8,192 nt of DNA from an uncultured Collinsella sp. (GTDB taxonomy: Bacteria; Actinomycetota; Coriobacteriia; Coriobacteriales; Coriobacteriaceae): assembly GCA_900552185.1 (NCBI GenBank), contig URYT01000079.1:1-8192 (forward strand). Reading direction: 5' to 3'. The notes below the pieces were generated by a model. The model saw only the letters and a program-made list of their open reading frames with translations, did no database searches and was not told the origin of the DNA. Positions 1 to 5,842 of this stretch are shown piece by piece. Made by a program: the position numbers and the translations under genes. Every line of letters starts with the position of its first letter. Position 1 is the first letter of the stretch.

Positions 1-923
1 CCGAGTCGGCGGGCCTGTCGCTGTATCAGTACCTGGGTGGCGTCAACGCCCACCTGCTGCCCACGCCCATGATGAACATCCTCAACGGCGGCGTGCATGC
101 CGACAATAACGTTGACTTCCAGGAGTTCATGATTATGCCGGTGGGTGCCCCGAGCTTTGCCGAGGGCCTGCGTTGGTGCGCTGAGGTCTACCACACCCTC
201 AAGGGTGTGCTGCACGAGGCGGGCCTGGGCGGCGGCGTGGGCGACGAGGGCGGCTTTGCGCCCAACCTCAAGACCAACGCCGAGCCGTTCGAGTACATCA
301 CCAAGGCCGTGGAGAAGGCCGGCTTTACGCCCGGCGTCGACTTCATGTACGCCATGGATCCGGCCTCGACCGAGTTCTACAACGCCGAGACCGGTATGTA
401 CGAGCTTAAGGGCGAGGGCGTTGAGTACACGAGCGCCCAGATGGTCGATTACTGGGAGAAGCTCGTCGACACCTATCCCATCATCTCCATCGAGGACGGC
501 ATGGCCGAGGAGGACTGGGACGGCTGGGTTGAGCTCACTCGTCGCATTGGCAACAAGGTGCAGCTGGTGGGCGACGACCTGTTCGTCACCAACACCGAGC
601 GCCTCAAGAAGGGCATCGAGCTGGGCGCCGCCAACGCGATCCTGGTCAAGGTCAACCAGATTGGCACGCTCACCGAGTCGCTCGAGGCTATCGAGACCGC
701 CAAGGAGGCGGGTTACGCTTGCATCGTGAGCCACCGCTCCGGCGAGACCGAGGACTCCACGATCGCCGACCTGGTCGTGGGCGTCAACGCCGGTCAGATC
801 AAGTCGGGCGCCCCGTGCCGCAGCGACCGTATCGCCAAGTACAACCAGCTCATCCGCATCGAAGATGAGCTCGAGGACAGCGCGCGCTACGCCGGCAGGT
901 CTGCGTTCTACAACATTCGCTAA
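1..923 (+). CDS. eno: Enolase (phosphopyruvate hydratase), 5' end cut off by window
   Basis: Enolase interconverts 2-phosphoglycerate and phosphoenolpyruvate in glycolysis, in the cytosol, using Mg2+. The reading frame is open from base 3 with no start in view. 306 residues are visible of a family length near 430, so roughly the first 125 residues lie upstream. Family signatures run in order: MMNILNGGVHADNNVDFQEF just after the cut; VGDEGGFAPN with the catalytic acid region; SIEDGMAEEDWDGW and GDDLFVTN, which supply metal ligands; ILVKVNQIGT with the catalytic lysine; and SHRSGETEDSTIADL near the C-terminus. All the key stretches look intact, so this is a working gene and not a remnant. It ends with TAA at 921-923 and is followed by its own terminator. 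The ATG at 69 is internal and is not the true start. Identification is very secure. Confidence 0.98.
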   Translation, partial: ESAGLSLYQYLGGVNAHLLPTPMMNILNGGVHADNNVDFQEFMIMPVGAPSFAEGLRWCAEVYHTLKGVLHEAGLGGGVGDEGGFAPNLKTNAEPFEYITKAVEKAGFTPGVDFMYAMDPASTEFYNAETGMYELKGEGVEYTSAQMVDYWEKLVDTYPIISIEDGMAEEDWDGWVELTRRIGNKVQLVGDDLFVTNTERLKKGIELGAANAILVKVNQIGTLTESLEAIETAKEAGYACIVSHRSGETEDSTIADLVVGVNAGQIKSGAPCRSDRIAKYNQLIRIEDELEDSARYAGRSAFYNIR

Positions 924-990
924 ACAAGTGGTGCTCGCGGGGGGGGGCGGGGTTGACTCGGCTCCGCTCCACTTCTGATGGCTGCCATTG

Positions 991-1022
991 GGCGCTGGGC
1001 CGTGTGGCTCAGCGCCTTTTTT
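991..1022 (+). terminator. Rho-independent terminator after eno
   Basis: GGCGCTGGGC (991-1000) pairs with GCTCAGCGCC (1007-1016), giving a 10-bp stem with one G-T wobble and a 6-nt loop. Six T residues follow at 1017-1022. It lies about 70 bases after the enolase stop codon and separates eno from the next unit. The same bases rule out the longer open frame beginning at 988 as the start of the following gene. Confidence 0.9.
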
Positions 1023-1061
1023 ATGTCGAGCAAAGGCTGGCGAAGGAGGTGCGGGCGCTCG

Positions 1062-1070
1062 TGCTATAAC
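1062..1070 (+). promoter_or_regulatory. Candidate extended -10 promoter for the septum protein gene
   Basis: TGCTATAAC at 1062-1070 fits an extended -10 element (TGn followed by a TATAAT-like hexamer). It is 43 bases before the ATG at 1114 and just after the eno terminator, where a new promoter is expected. No convincing -35 hexamer is seen 16-18 bases upstream. An extended -10 can partly make up for that. The call rests on motif and position only. Confidence 0.45.
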
Positions 1071-1113
1071 TAAAGGACTTAGCGCAAACAAACCTCAACC
1101 GCACAAGGCGCAC

Positions 1114-1884
1114 ATGGATCAGATTTACGACAACAGGTATTATTCCGCCGGTTCGCACGAACCGTCGTCTCGTCGTGCACGTACGGTGCAACTCGGTGGG
1201 TCCGGCTACACTGGTGCTGACCGCCCCGCGCAACGTCCGACAAACACCTCGCGTCCCCGTGCTCAAATGGATACGTCGGCGGACCGCCCGCCACGTTCGG
1301 CGCGCGCGACGCATGCTTCGCGTACGCAGCGCCCCTCGGCTCAAGCGCACGAAAAGTCGACCAGGCCCTCGAACCGTCTTTTGGGCTCGGACTTCATGCA
1401 CTACGCCAACGATAACGCGGTGGTCAAGGCAATCTACGACTTTACCCATGGGCCCCAGCGCGGGCTGTTTGTTGGCATTGTCGTCGCCCTGGTACTCGTG
1501 AGCCTGTACTTTCCCGTTCGCGACCTCTACGTTGCCAAACGCTCGAGCGATATCTTGGCCAAACAGGTCGAGATTCGCCAACAGTACAACGACGAGCTGC
1601 AAAAAAGCGTCGACAAGTTGCTCTCGGAGCAGGGTATCAAGGATGCGGCATCCGAGGATCTGGGCCTGGTGATGCCCGGCGAGAAGAGGATTGAAGTACA
1701 GGGTCTGGACGAGGATTCGGATTCGTCGTCGAGCAAAAAGTCCTCAAACGCCAAGAAGGCCAGCGAAGTGGCCAAGGAGATTGAGGAAGTCGGCAAGGAC
1801 GCGCCGTGGTACATTCAGACACTCGACATGCTGTTTGGTTTTAACGGCGTCGAAGGTCAGACAGTCGCGTCCAGCGGCAAGTAG
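1114..1884 (+). CDS. FtsB/DivIC-like septum formation initiator with long disordered N-terminus
   Basis: This is a 256-residue protein, probably a bitopic membrane protein of the divisome (FtsB/DivIC family), which in other bacteria links FtsL/FtsQ-type partners at the division site. Residues 1-90 are rich in Arg, Ser, Pro and Thr and look disordered. A hydrophobic segment at about 117-133 (GLFVGIVVALVLVSLYF) is the single membrane helix. Residues about 140-180 form a Gln/Lys/Glu-rich likely coiled coil. A charged Asp/Ser/Lys stretch at 198-215 follows, then a tail containing PWYIQTLDMLFGF. The arrangement, with the N-terminus inside and the coiled coil outside, fits the family, although family members are usually nearer 100-230 residues. 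The ATG at 1114 is chosen because an upstream in-frame ATG at 988 lies before the eno terminator. The ribosome site is weak. Position after eno and before ppx matches actinobacterial gene order. No symbol is given because FtsB and DivIC cannot be told apart from sequence here. Confidence 0.82.
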   Translation: MDQIYDNRYYSAGSHEPSSRRARTVQLGGSGYTGADRPAQRPTNTSRPRAQMDTSADRPPRSARATHASRTQRPSAQAHEKSTRPSNRLLGSDFMHYANDNAVVKAIYDFTHGPQRGLFVGIVVALVLVSLYFPVRDLYVAKRSSDILAKQVEIRQQYNDELQKSVDKLLSEQGIKDAASEDLGLVMPGEKRIEVQGLDEDSDSSSSKKSSNAKKASEVAKEIEEVGKDAPWYIQTLDMLFGFNGVEGQTVASSGK

Positions 1885-1904
1885 CGCCCAGAGGGGAGCC
1901 CGCA

Positions 1905-2906
1905 ATGGCAGATTGCAAACGATATAAGGTGGCGGCGATCGACCTGGGAACGGTGTCGTCGCGACTGGTGCTGGCGCAGGTCGAGGCCGGGGCGATCGTG
2001 GAATCGTCCAAGCATACCGAGATTACCGATTTGGGCGAAGGCGTCGACGCGACGGGGCGCTTTTGCGAGGCGGCGGTCGAGCGCGTGCTCGCCGCATGCC
2101 GCATGTTTGTGGACGAGGCGCGTGCTTTTGGGGCCGTGTGCATCTGCACCATGTGCACGAGTGCCGCGCGCGATGCGTCCAATGCCGCGCTGCTGCTAGA
2201 CGGCCTGCGCGATCTGGGGCTTGAGCCACAGGTGATTCCGGGTGAGGTCGAGGCGCGCCTGACATTTTTTGGCGTGGCACACGACATTGCCGGCGAGCGC
2301 ATCATTGTTGCCGATTCGGGCGGCGGATCCACGGAGCTCGCGACGGGCGTCTATGCACCGGAGTGCGGCGCCTTTGCGCTGGAGGGAACGCGCTCGCTGG
2401 ACATCGGTTGTCGCCGCGTGACCGAGCGGTTTTTCTCGACACTGCCGCCAACGGACAGTGAGCTTGCCGCCGCTGCCGCGTGGGCAGGCGAGCAGTTCGC
2501 TGCCTATTTTGAGGGCCTGCCGAGCAATTTTGAGCGCGCTGAGCGCTTGGTCGCGGTGGGTGGCACCGTCACCACGCTCGTGGCGCTGGTACACGAGCTG
2601 GAGCCGTATGATTCGAGCTTTGTGCACCTGCGCGAGCTTTCGCTGGATCAGGTCTCGGCCGCTATCGAGCGTATGTCTGCGCTGGATGTTGCAGGCATTG
2701 CCGCACTGCCAGGCGTGCAGGCCAAACGCGCGGGCGTGATCTTGGCCGGTGCCGTGGTAATTCGCGAGCTCATGCGCGCCGGTGGCTACGGGGCGCTTAC
2801 CGTGAGTGAGAACAGCCTGCTCGCCGGTATGGCCGCCACCATCAACGAGGTTCTCGACGGCGCGACCCCCACCATCGCCTGGACCCCCACTCTCAGCACC
2901 CTTTAA
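1905..2906 (+). CDS. Ppx/GppA family phosphatase (exopolyphosphatase / guanosine pentaphosphate hydrolase)
   Basis: The 333-residue protein belongs to the ASKHA-fold Ppx/GppA family, which removes terminal phosphate from polyphosphate and/or converts pppGpp to ppGpp. Motifs in order: AAIDLGTVSSRL at 10-21 (phosphate 1), CTSAARDASN at 84-93, IPGEVEARLTFFGV at 111-124 with the acidic residues expected of the catalytic base, DSGGGSTEL at 137-145 (phosphate 2) and AVGGTVTTL at 217-225. Its length fits the short actinobacterial Ppx2-like form, without the C-terminal extension of E. coli Ppx. The start is well set by GAGGGGAG at 1891-1898, six bases before the ATG. The gap to the septum gene is only 20 bases, so the two are probably co-transcribed. 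Valine stands where the first motif usually has Asn (IDxGTNSxRL). Which of the two substrates is used cannot be read from the sequence. Confidence 0.92.
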   Translation: MADCKRYKVAAIDLGTVSSRLVLAQVEAGAIVESSKHTEITDLGEGVDATGRFCEAAVERVLAACRMFVDEARAFGAVCICTMCTSAARDASNAALLLDGLRDLGLEPQVIPGEVEARLTFFGVAHDIAGERIIVADSGGGSTELATGVYAPECGAFALEGTRSLDIGCRRVTERFFSTLPPTDSELAAAAAWAGEQFAAYFEGLPSNFERAERLVAVGGTVTTLVALVHELEPYDSSFVHLRELSLDQVSAAIERMSALDVAGIAALPGVQAKRAGVILAGAVVIRELMRAGGYGALTVSENSLLAGMAATINEVLDGATPTIAWTPTLSTL

Positions 2907-2919
2907 CCATCCCCTCATA

Positions 2920-2986
2920 AGTTGCGGTGAAATACGGACTAAAATCGCCCTTTCGGGCACCAAGCAGTCCCTATTCCACCGCAACT
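2920..2986. repeat. Imperfect palindromic element, copy 1
   Basis: The 21-nt left arm at 2920-2940 (AGTTGCGGTGAAATACGGACT is split here as AGTTGCGGTGAAATA plus CGGACT) pairs with 2966-2986 with two mismatches. The loop of 25 nt holds a smaller hairpin, GCCC TTTC GGGC at 2947-2958. A close relative in the same orientation lies at 4505-4571. The element sits 13 bases after the ppx stop codon and could also act as an RNA stop or stabiliser, but it has no T run typical of an intrinsic terminator. Confidence 0.85.
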
Positions 2987-2991
2987 CAACA

Positions 2992-3055
2992 GCCGGCACC
3001 TGGGGACGTTCCTTTTCTGCCGGCACCTGGGGACAGTCCTTGCGGGGCGTCCCCA
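2992..3055. repeat. REP-like tandem repeat with GGGGAC palindrome
   Basis: GCCGGCACCTGGGGAC occurs at 2992-3007 and again, identically, at 3019-3034, a 27-base step. Each copy is followed by a GTTCC/AGTCC-like end. The second copy also forms an inverted pair, TGGGGAC at 3028-3034 with GTCCCCA at 3049-3055. From memory, TGGGGACGTTCC-type units are widespread extragenic repeats in several phyla, and some are linked to REP-associated Y1 transposases. No such transposase is in this window. The repeat fills the space between the ppx and ATPase genes, which converge here. Confidence 0.75.
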
Positions 3056-3061
3056 CAGCGC

Positions 3062-4363
3062 CTATGCCAGCTTGTCGATTTGCCCAATCTCCCAAAGCGG
3101 AATATTGACGAGTGTGCTCTCGTCTCTATACGCCGCCAGGGAGCTTCTCACGCAACGTCCGAGTTTGAATTTTTCGCAGGCTATTTTCAGTCTCTTCGCT
3201 TTAAGGTTCTCTGCCGCCTTGACCTCAAGCGGAAGCACGGTTCCCGCATGGTCGATGGCAAAGTCGGTTTCGGCATTGCCAGAGGTAGAGGACCAATACG
3301 CGGGAGTTTTGTTCTGGAGCAAAAGCTCCTCCGCGACATATTGTTCGGTCAGCGAACCTTTGAACTCAGTAAAAACAGCGGATCCGTTAAGAACGATGGC
3401 CGGAGAGAGGCCGGAGAGCGCTCCGAGGATGCCGGTGTCGATGCAGAACAGTTTGAAGCCCGAGAGGTCTTCGTAGCTCGAGAGCGGCGCCTTGAGAGCG
3501 GAAACACGTGGCACCTTATGAACGATTCCGTAGTCCATGAGCCACTGGAGGCTTTCCTCGAAATCGCGTGCGCGCGCCCCGGGGCGAAGGGCCCCGTAGA
3601 CAAACTTCTTGTTCTCCTTGGCAAGCTGCCCGGGAAGGGATTTCCAAACCAGCCTCATGCGCTCTACGATGCGGGCGGGTGCATGTTTGCCAAAATCGGA
3701 TTCGTAAGCCTCGATGATTTGCTGCTGAAGCCTTCGGGCTTCGATGAAGTCGCGTGTCTCGGCGAAAGCGGAGACAACTTCGGGCATACCGCCGACAACA
3801 AGGTATTCCTTGAGCAGGTGCTCGAGCTTTTCGGTAACGTTTGCTAGAAGGTTCATGTCTGCGGCAAGGATGGCGTCGGCGAGCGGGTTGCCGTCGACGG
3901 CACGAACGAACTCGGCAAACCCCATGGGACGCATGGTGAGCTGGTCAATTTTGCCGACGGGAAATGACTCGTTTTCGCGTCGGAGCGCGAGGCCCATATA
4001 GGAACCGGCTGCCACGATGTGGTATTCGGGTGCAAGCTCGTTGAAGTACTTGAGCGAGGTGATCCCGCGTGGTGCCTCTTGGATCTCGTCGAAGATGATG
4101 AGCGTGTCTGCCGGCGTTACGGTTTGGCCACGTAGGAGTTCTATCTGGGAGATGATGCGCTTGGGATCGAGGTCCCCATTGAACAGCGAGCGTGCGTTCG
4201 GCTCGAGCATAAAGTCAAAACGAATGGCGTTTTGATACTGCTGGCTTGCAAACTCGTTAAGAAGCCAAGTCTTACCTGTCTGGCGGGCCCCCTTAAGCAA
4301 GAGGGGTTTGCGATTCGCTCTTGATTTCCAAGCGATAAGTTCACTCATAAGCTGTCGCTGCAT
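3062..4363 (-). CDS. AAA-type ATPase with DUF4143 C-terminal domain (COG1373-like)
   Basis: The 433-residue protein has a P-loop ATPase domain followed by DUF4143. Walker A is GARQTGKT at 25-32. Walker B is TLIIFDEIQEAP at 87-98. VAAGSYMG at 117-124 fits the sensor strand. The C-terminal part carries ETDFAI (365-370) and LEVKAA (379-384), spaced like a PD-(D/E)xK nuclease-like core. The family is common and often patchily distributed, and its cellular role is unsettled. The start at 4363 is preferred because GGGAGG (4368-4373) lies four bases before that ATG and because MQRQLMSELIAWKSRANRKP matches the usual family N-terminus. In-frame ATGs at 4399 and 4438 are alternatives. The gene stands alone, converges on ppx, is visibly more AT-rich than its neighbours and is flanked by repeats, which suggests acquisition. 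It appears intact. Catalysis by the nuclease-like part is inference only. Confidence 0.9.
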   Translation of the reverse strand: MQRQLMSELIAWKSRANRKPLLLKGARQTGKTWLLNEFASQQYQNAIRFDFMLEPNARSLFNGDLDPKRIISQIELLRGQTVTPADTLIIFDEIQEAPRGITSLKYFNELAPEYHIVAAGSYMGLALRRENESFPVGKIDQLTMRPMGFAEFVRAVDGNPLADAILAADMNLLANVTEKLEHLLKEYLVVGGMPEVVSAFAETRDFIEARRLQQQIIEAYESDFGKHAPARIVERMRLVWKSLPGQLAKENKKFVYGALRPGARARDFEESLQWLMDYGIVHKVPRVSALKAPLSSYEDLSGFKLFCIDTGILGALSGLSPAIVLNGSAVFTEFKGSLTEQYVAEELLLQNKTPAYWSSTSGNAETDFAIDHAGTVLPLEVKAAENLKAKRLKIACEKFKLGRCVRSSLAAYRDESTLVNIPLWEIGQIDKLA

Positions 4364-4367
4364 ATTG

Positions 4368-4392
4368 CCTCCCAACCCTTTCGGATAGTATA
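4368..4392 (-). promoter_or_regulatory. Ribosome site and possible -10 for the ATPase gene
   Basis: On the minus strand, GGGAGG (4368-4373) lies four bases from the ATG at 4361-4363 and decides the start. TATACT (4387-4392) could be a -10 hexamer that would give a short leader. No good -35 is seen at the right distance. The ribosome site is convincing and the promoter is weak. Confidence 0.45.
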
Positions 4393-4400
4393 AGGCCATA

Positions 4401-4490
4401 TGCGCATTTCCCTTGGAAAATGTGCGAGACAACCACATATTTCAATCGAAAAATGTGGGATACAAACACGTTTTTCCATCGAAAAATGTG
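4401..4490. repeat. Array of three hairpins with 33-base period upstream of the ATPase gene
   Basis: AAAATGTG recurs at 4417, 4450 and 4483, exactly 33 bases apart, each time within GAAAATGTG followed by C/G and GA. Each copy is the right arm of an inverted pair with a loop of about 4 bases: 4401-4427, 4433-4458 (CCACATATTTC against GAAAAATGTGG, one mismatch) and 4467-4490 (CACGTTTTTC against GAAAAATGTG, one mismatch). The outer two are slightly degenerate. The array lies 38 bases before the chosen ATPase start, so it could act as operators in DNA or as leader hairpins in RNA. Confidence 0.8.
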
Positions 4491-4504
4491 CGAGTATCAA
4501 CCTA

Positions 4505-4571
4505 AGCTGCGGTGAAATAGTTCCTAAATAGGCTGGTAAACGGCATAAACAAGAACTATTCCACCGCAACT
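4505..4571. repeat. Imperfect palindromic element, copy 2
   Basis: The 19-nt left arm at 4505-4523 (AGCTGCGGTGAAATAGTTC) pairs with 4553-4571 with two mismatches. The first 15 bases of the left arm match copy 1 (2920-2934) except at one position, and the last 15 bases of the right arm (TATTCCACCGCAACT) are identical to copy 1. The loops are unrelated. Both copies point the same way and lie on opposite sides of the ATPase gene. Confidence 0.85.
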
Positions 4572-4590
4572 CACCATCTGTACTGGCATC

Positions 4591-4628
4591 TAAAGAAACG
4601 AACCCGCATCCCCGGGGGACACGGGCTC
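4591..4628 (-). terminator. Probable terminator for tRNA-Leu
   Basis: On the minus strand, GAGCCCG (4622-4628) pairs with CGGGTTC (4600-4606). A TG/TG internal loop follows, then a second short stem of C-rich against G-rich bases at the tip. The hairpin is followed by GTTTCTTT (4592-4599), a T-rich but interrupted tail. It begins 13 bases after the CCA end of the tRNA. Confidence 0.65.
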
Positions 4629-4640
4629 GTAAACAATACG

Positions 4641-4725
4641 TGGTAGGGGCGGTGGGACTCGAACCCACAATCCTTGCGGCGAGAGATTTTAAGTCTCCTG
4701 CGTATGCCAATTCCGCCACGCCCCC
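4641..4725 (-). tRNA. tRNA-Leu (anticodon UAA), CCA encoded
   Basis: The 85-base sequence folds as a class II tRNA. The acceptor GGGGGCG pairs with CGCCCCT, with a G-U at the first pair, followed by discriminator A and an encoded CCA at 4641-4643. The anticodon loop CTTAAAA (4687-4693) gives the anticodon UAA at 4689-4691, reading UUA (and UUG). The T arm is GTGGG TTCGAGT CCCAC. The long variable arm has the CC-GCAA-GG type stem expected of leucine tRNA. It lies 31 bases downstream of the helical-repeat protein gene on the same strand with no terminator between, so read-through transcription is possible. Its 3' end faces the ATPase/repeat region. Confidence 0.97.
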
Positions 4726-4756
4726 GTAAGTCTAGAAGTCTAGCACAAGCCGTCCG

Positions 4757-5380
4757 CTACGCGTTGACGGCCATCGAGTGCTGGCCCGACTTTTCCAAGT
4801 ACTCGGCAAACTTGGCCTCGTCGCCCTTGTTCTTGTACTGCAGGGCCAGCAGGTATTCCAGGCGGCAGCGCTTGACCGGGTCGTCACCGGCTTCCTTGAG
4901 CATGCGCTCCAGCTCGGGAATGTCGTTGTGGCGCTTGAGGATCATCGTGTCGTACATCAGCTGGCATTCGTGTGCGACCGCCTCGGCCTGACCGCCCTCA
5001 AAGCCCCTGATCTCGTGCAAAAGCTCCTTGGACTTTTCGCGGTTCTCCTGGCCAACGTAGTAGTTAAAGGCCTTGATCACCAGGTCGACGCGCTGCATCT
5101 TGGGTAGGTTGAGGCTCAGCAGCAGGTCGAACATCTCGTCGGCGCGCTCGTGGTCCTCGCGCAGCAGATAGGAGTTCAGGCGCAGGTAGTCGCGGTTGTA
5201 GCGCGGATACAACATGCTGGTGAGTTTGCCGTCGAGCAAACGATCGAACTCGTTCCACTGTTTGGCAGCCATAAGCTGTTGCAGGCGCTTAAACGTGGTA
5301 CGTTTTTTGACGCTAAGGAATACCGACACGGCGATACAGATGACGACGACGGTGGTCCAGAGGGCGCGGGAATCGGGCAT
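4757..5380 (-). CDS. Membrane-anchored TPR-like helical protein, function unknown
   Basis: The 207-residue protein is not assigned to a named family. Residues about 8-24 (WTTVVVICIAVSVFLSV) form an uncleaved membrane anchor followed by KKR, which suggests that the remainder is cytoplasmic by the positive-inside rule. The rest is almost all amphipathic helix, with pairs such as WNEFDRLLDG, ADEMFDLLLSLNL, IKAFNYYVGQENREKSKELL and LEYLLALQYKNKGDEAKFAEYL. The last resembles the end of a tetratricopeptide repeat. Such proteins usually act as scaffolds, but no partner is visible. The start is supported by AAGGA about eight bases before the ATG at 5378-5380 and by a good -10 further upstream. The coding style matches the core genome. 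The neighbour downstream is tRNA-Leu. Confidence 0.8.
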   Translation of the reverse strand: MPDSRALWTTVVVICIAVSVFLSVKKRTTFKRLQQLMAAKQWNEFDRLLDGKLTSMLYPRYNRDYLRLNSYLLREDHERADEMFDLLLSLNLPKMQRVDLVIKAFNYYVGQENREKSKELLHEIRGFEGGQAEAVAHECQLMYDTMILKRHNDIPELERMLKEAGDDPVKRCRLEYLLALQYKNKGDEAKFAEYLEKSGQHSMAVNA

Positions 5381-5543
5381 ATTAAGGTCCTTAGTCGCTC
5401 ATAAGGCGAGTGGTATGACAACACGTACTAGATGTATTATACGCAGCGCGCAAGCAAACTGGCATAAAAGCGCATCGAGGCCGAGTGCCATCGCTCGCTG
5501 CGGTACACTTAGCAAAAGTAAACCATGAAGGGAGACATCACCT
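5381..5543. promoter_or_regulatory. Divergent intergenic region with TATAAT promoter element on the minus strand
   Basis: A perfect TATAAT on the minus strand at 5436-5441 lies 55 bases before the start of the TPR-like gene. No strong -35 is seen, only a T-rich TTTGCTT stretch upstream at a poor distance. Towards the plus-strand PTS gene, TACACT at 5504-5509 is a weak -10 candidate 34 bases before the ATG, also without a clear -35. No other structure was found in this stretch. Confidence 0.5.
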
Positions 5544-5831
5544 ATGAAGAAAATCGTTTTGGCTTGCGGCGCTGGCGCTGCCACTTCCACGCTTGTTGCC
5601 CAGAAGGTCGCCACCCTGCTCGACGCCAACGGTTACGCCGACAAGTACGAAATCGTGCAGTGCGCCATCTCCGAGGCCAAGGATACTTGCGACGAGGGCG
5701 CCGACCTGCTGATCGCCACTACCGTTGCCCCCGAGGGCCTCACCTGCCCGTACGTGAGCGGCGTGCCCTTCATGACCGGCATGAACCGCGTCGCTGCCGA
5801 GAAGGCCGTTCTTGACGTCATGGCTCAGTAG
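5544..5831 (+). CDS. PTS sugar transporter subunit IIB, galactitol type
   Basis: The 95-residue cytosolic protein matches single-domain EIIB of the galactitol (GatB) class, which takes phosphate from EIIA and passes it to the sugar during uptake through EIIC. The phosphoryl-accepting cysteine is Cys8 in LACGAGAATST, the P-loop-like motif of this class. A second conserved-looking part is ADLLIATTVAPEG. Its length is typical. AAGGGAG at 5528-5534, nine bases before the ATG, supports the start. The earlier ATG at 5525 is in another frame. No IIA or IIC gene lies in the window, so it is an orphan as far as can be seen. It is followed after 11 bases by the VOC gene, almost certainly in one transcript. 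The sugar cannot be named from this sequence, and a regulatory role instead of transport is possible. Confidence 0.88.
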   Translation: MKKIVLACGAGAATSTLVAQKVATLLDANGYADKYEIVQCAISEAKDTCDEGADLLIATTVAPEGLTCPYVSGVPFMTGMNRVAAEKAVLDVMAQ

Positions 5832-5842
5832 GCGCTGACTGT

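Noticed and set aside
939..947. Run of nine G after enolase
   Set aside because: It is a simple slippage-prone tract in an untranslated gap; no switchable gene or promoter spacing depends on it that I can see.
988..1113. N-terminal extension of the septum protein from the ATG at 988
   Set aside because: It would begin before the enolase terminator hairpin at 991-1022 and runs through its T tract and the candidate promoter.
2196..3095. Minus-strand frame of 299 codons opposite the ppx gene
   Set aside because: It is the antisense shadow of a well-conserved phosphatase and crosses the palindrome and the REP-like repeat.
2927..3847. Plus-strand open frame of 306 codons opposite the ATPase gene
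   Set aside because: The minus-strand frame has Walker A, Walker B and DUF4143 motifs. The plus frame begins in the palindrome and shows no domain.
4401..4490. A short CRISPR array
   Set aside because: The three units follow each other directly with a degenerate variable part, no unique spacers of regular length and no cas genes nearby.
4345..4719. Minus-strand frame with 11-residue repeats (HFSMEKR... HFSIEI... HFPREM)
   Set aside because: It starts inside tRNA-Leu, crosses the terminator and palindrome copy 2, and its repeats come only from the non-coding 33-base array.
4728..4743. Tandem AAGTCTAG pair between tRNA-Leu and the TPR-like gene
   Set aside because: An 8-base doublet is too short to interpret, and no flanking element depends on it.
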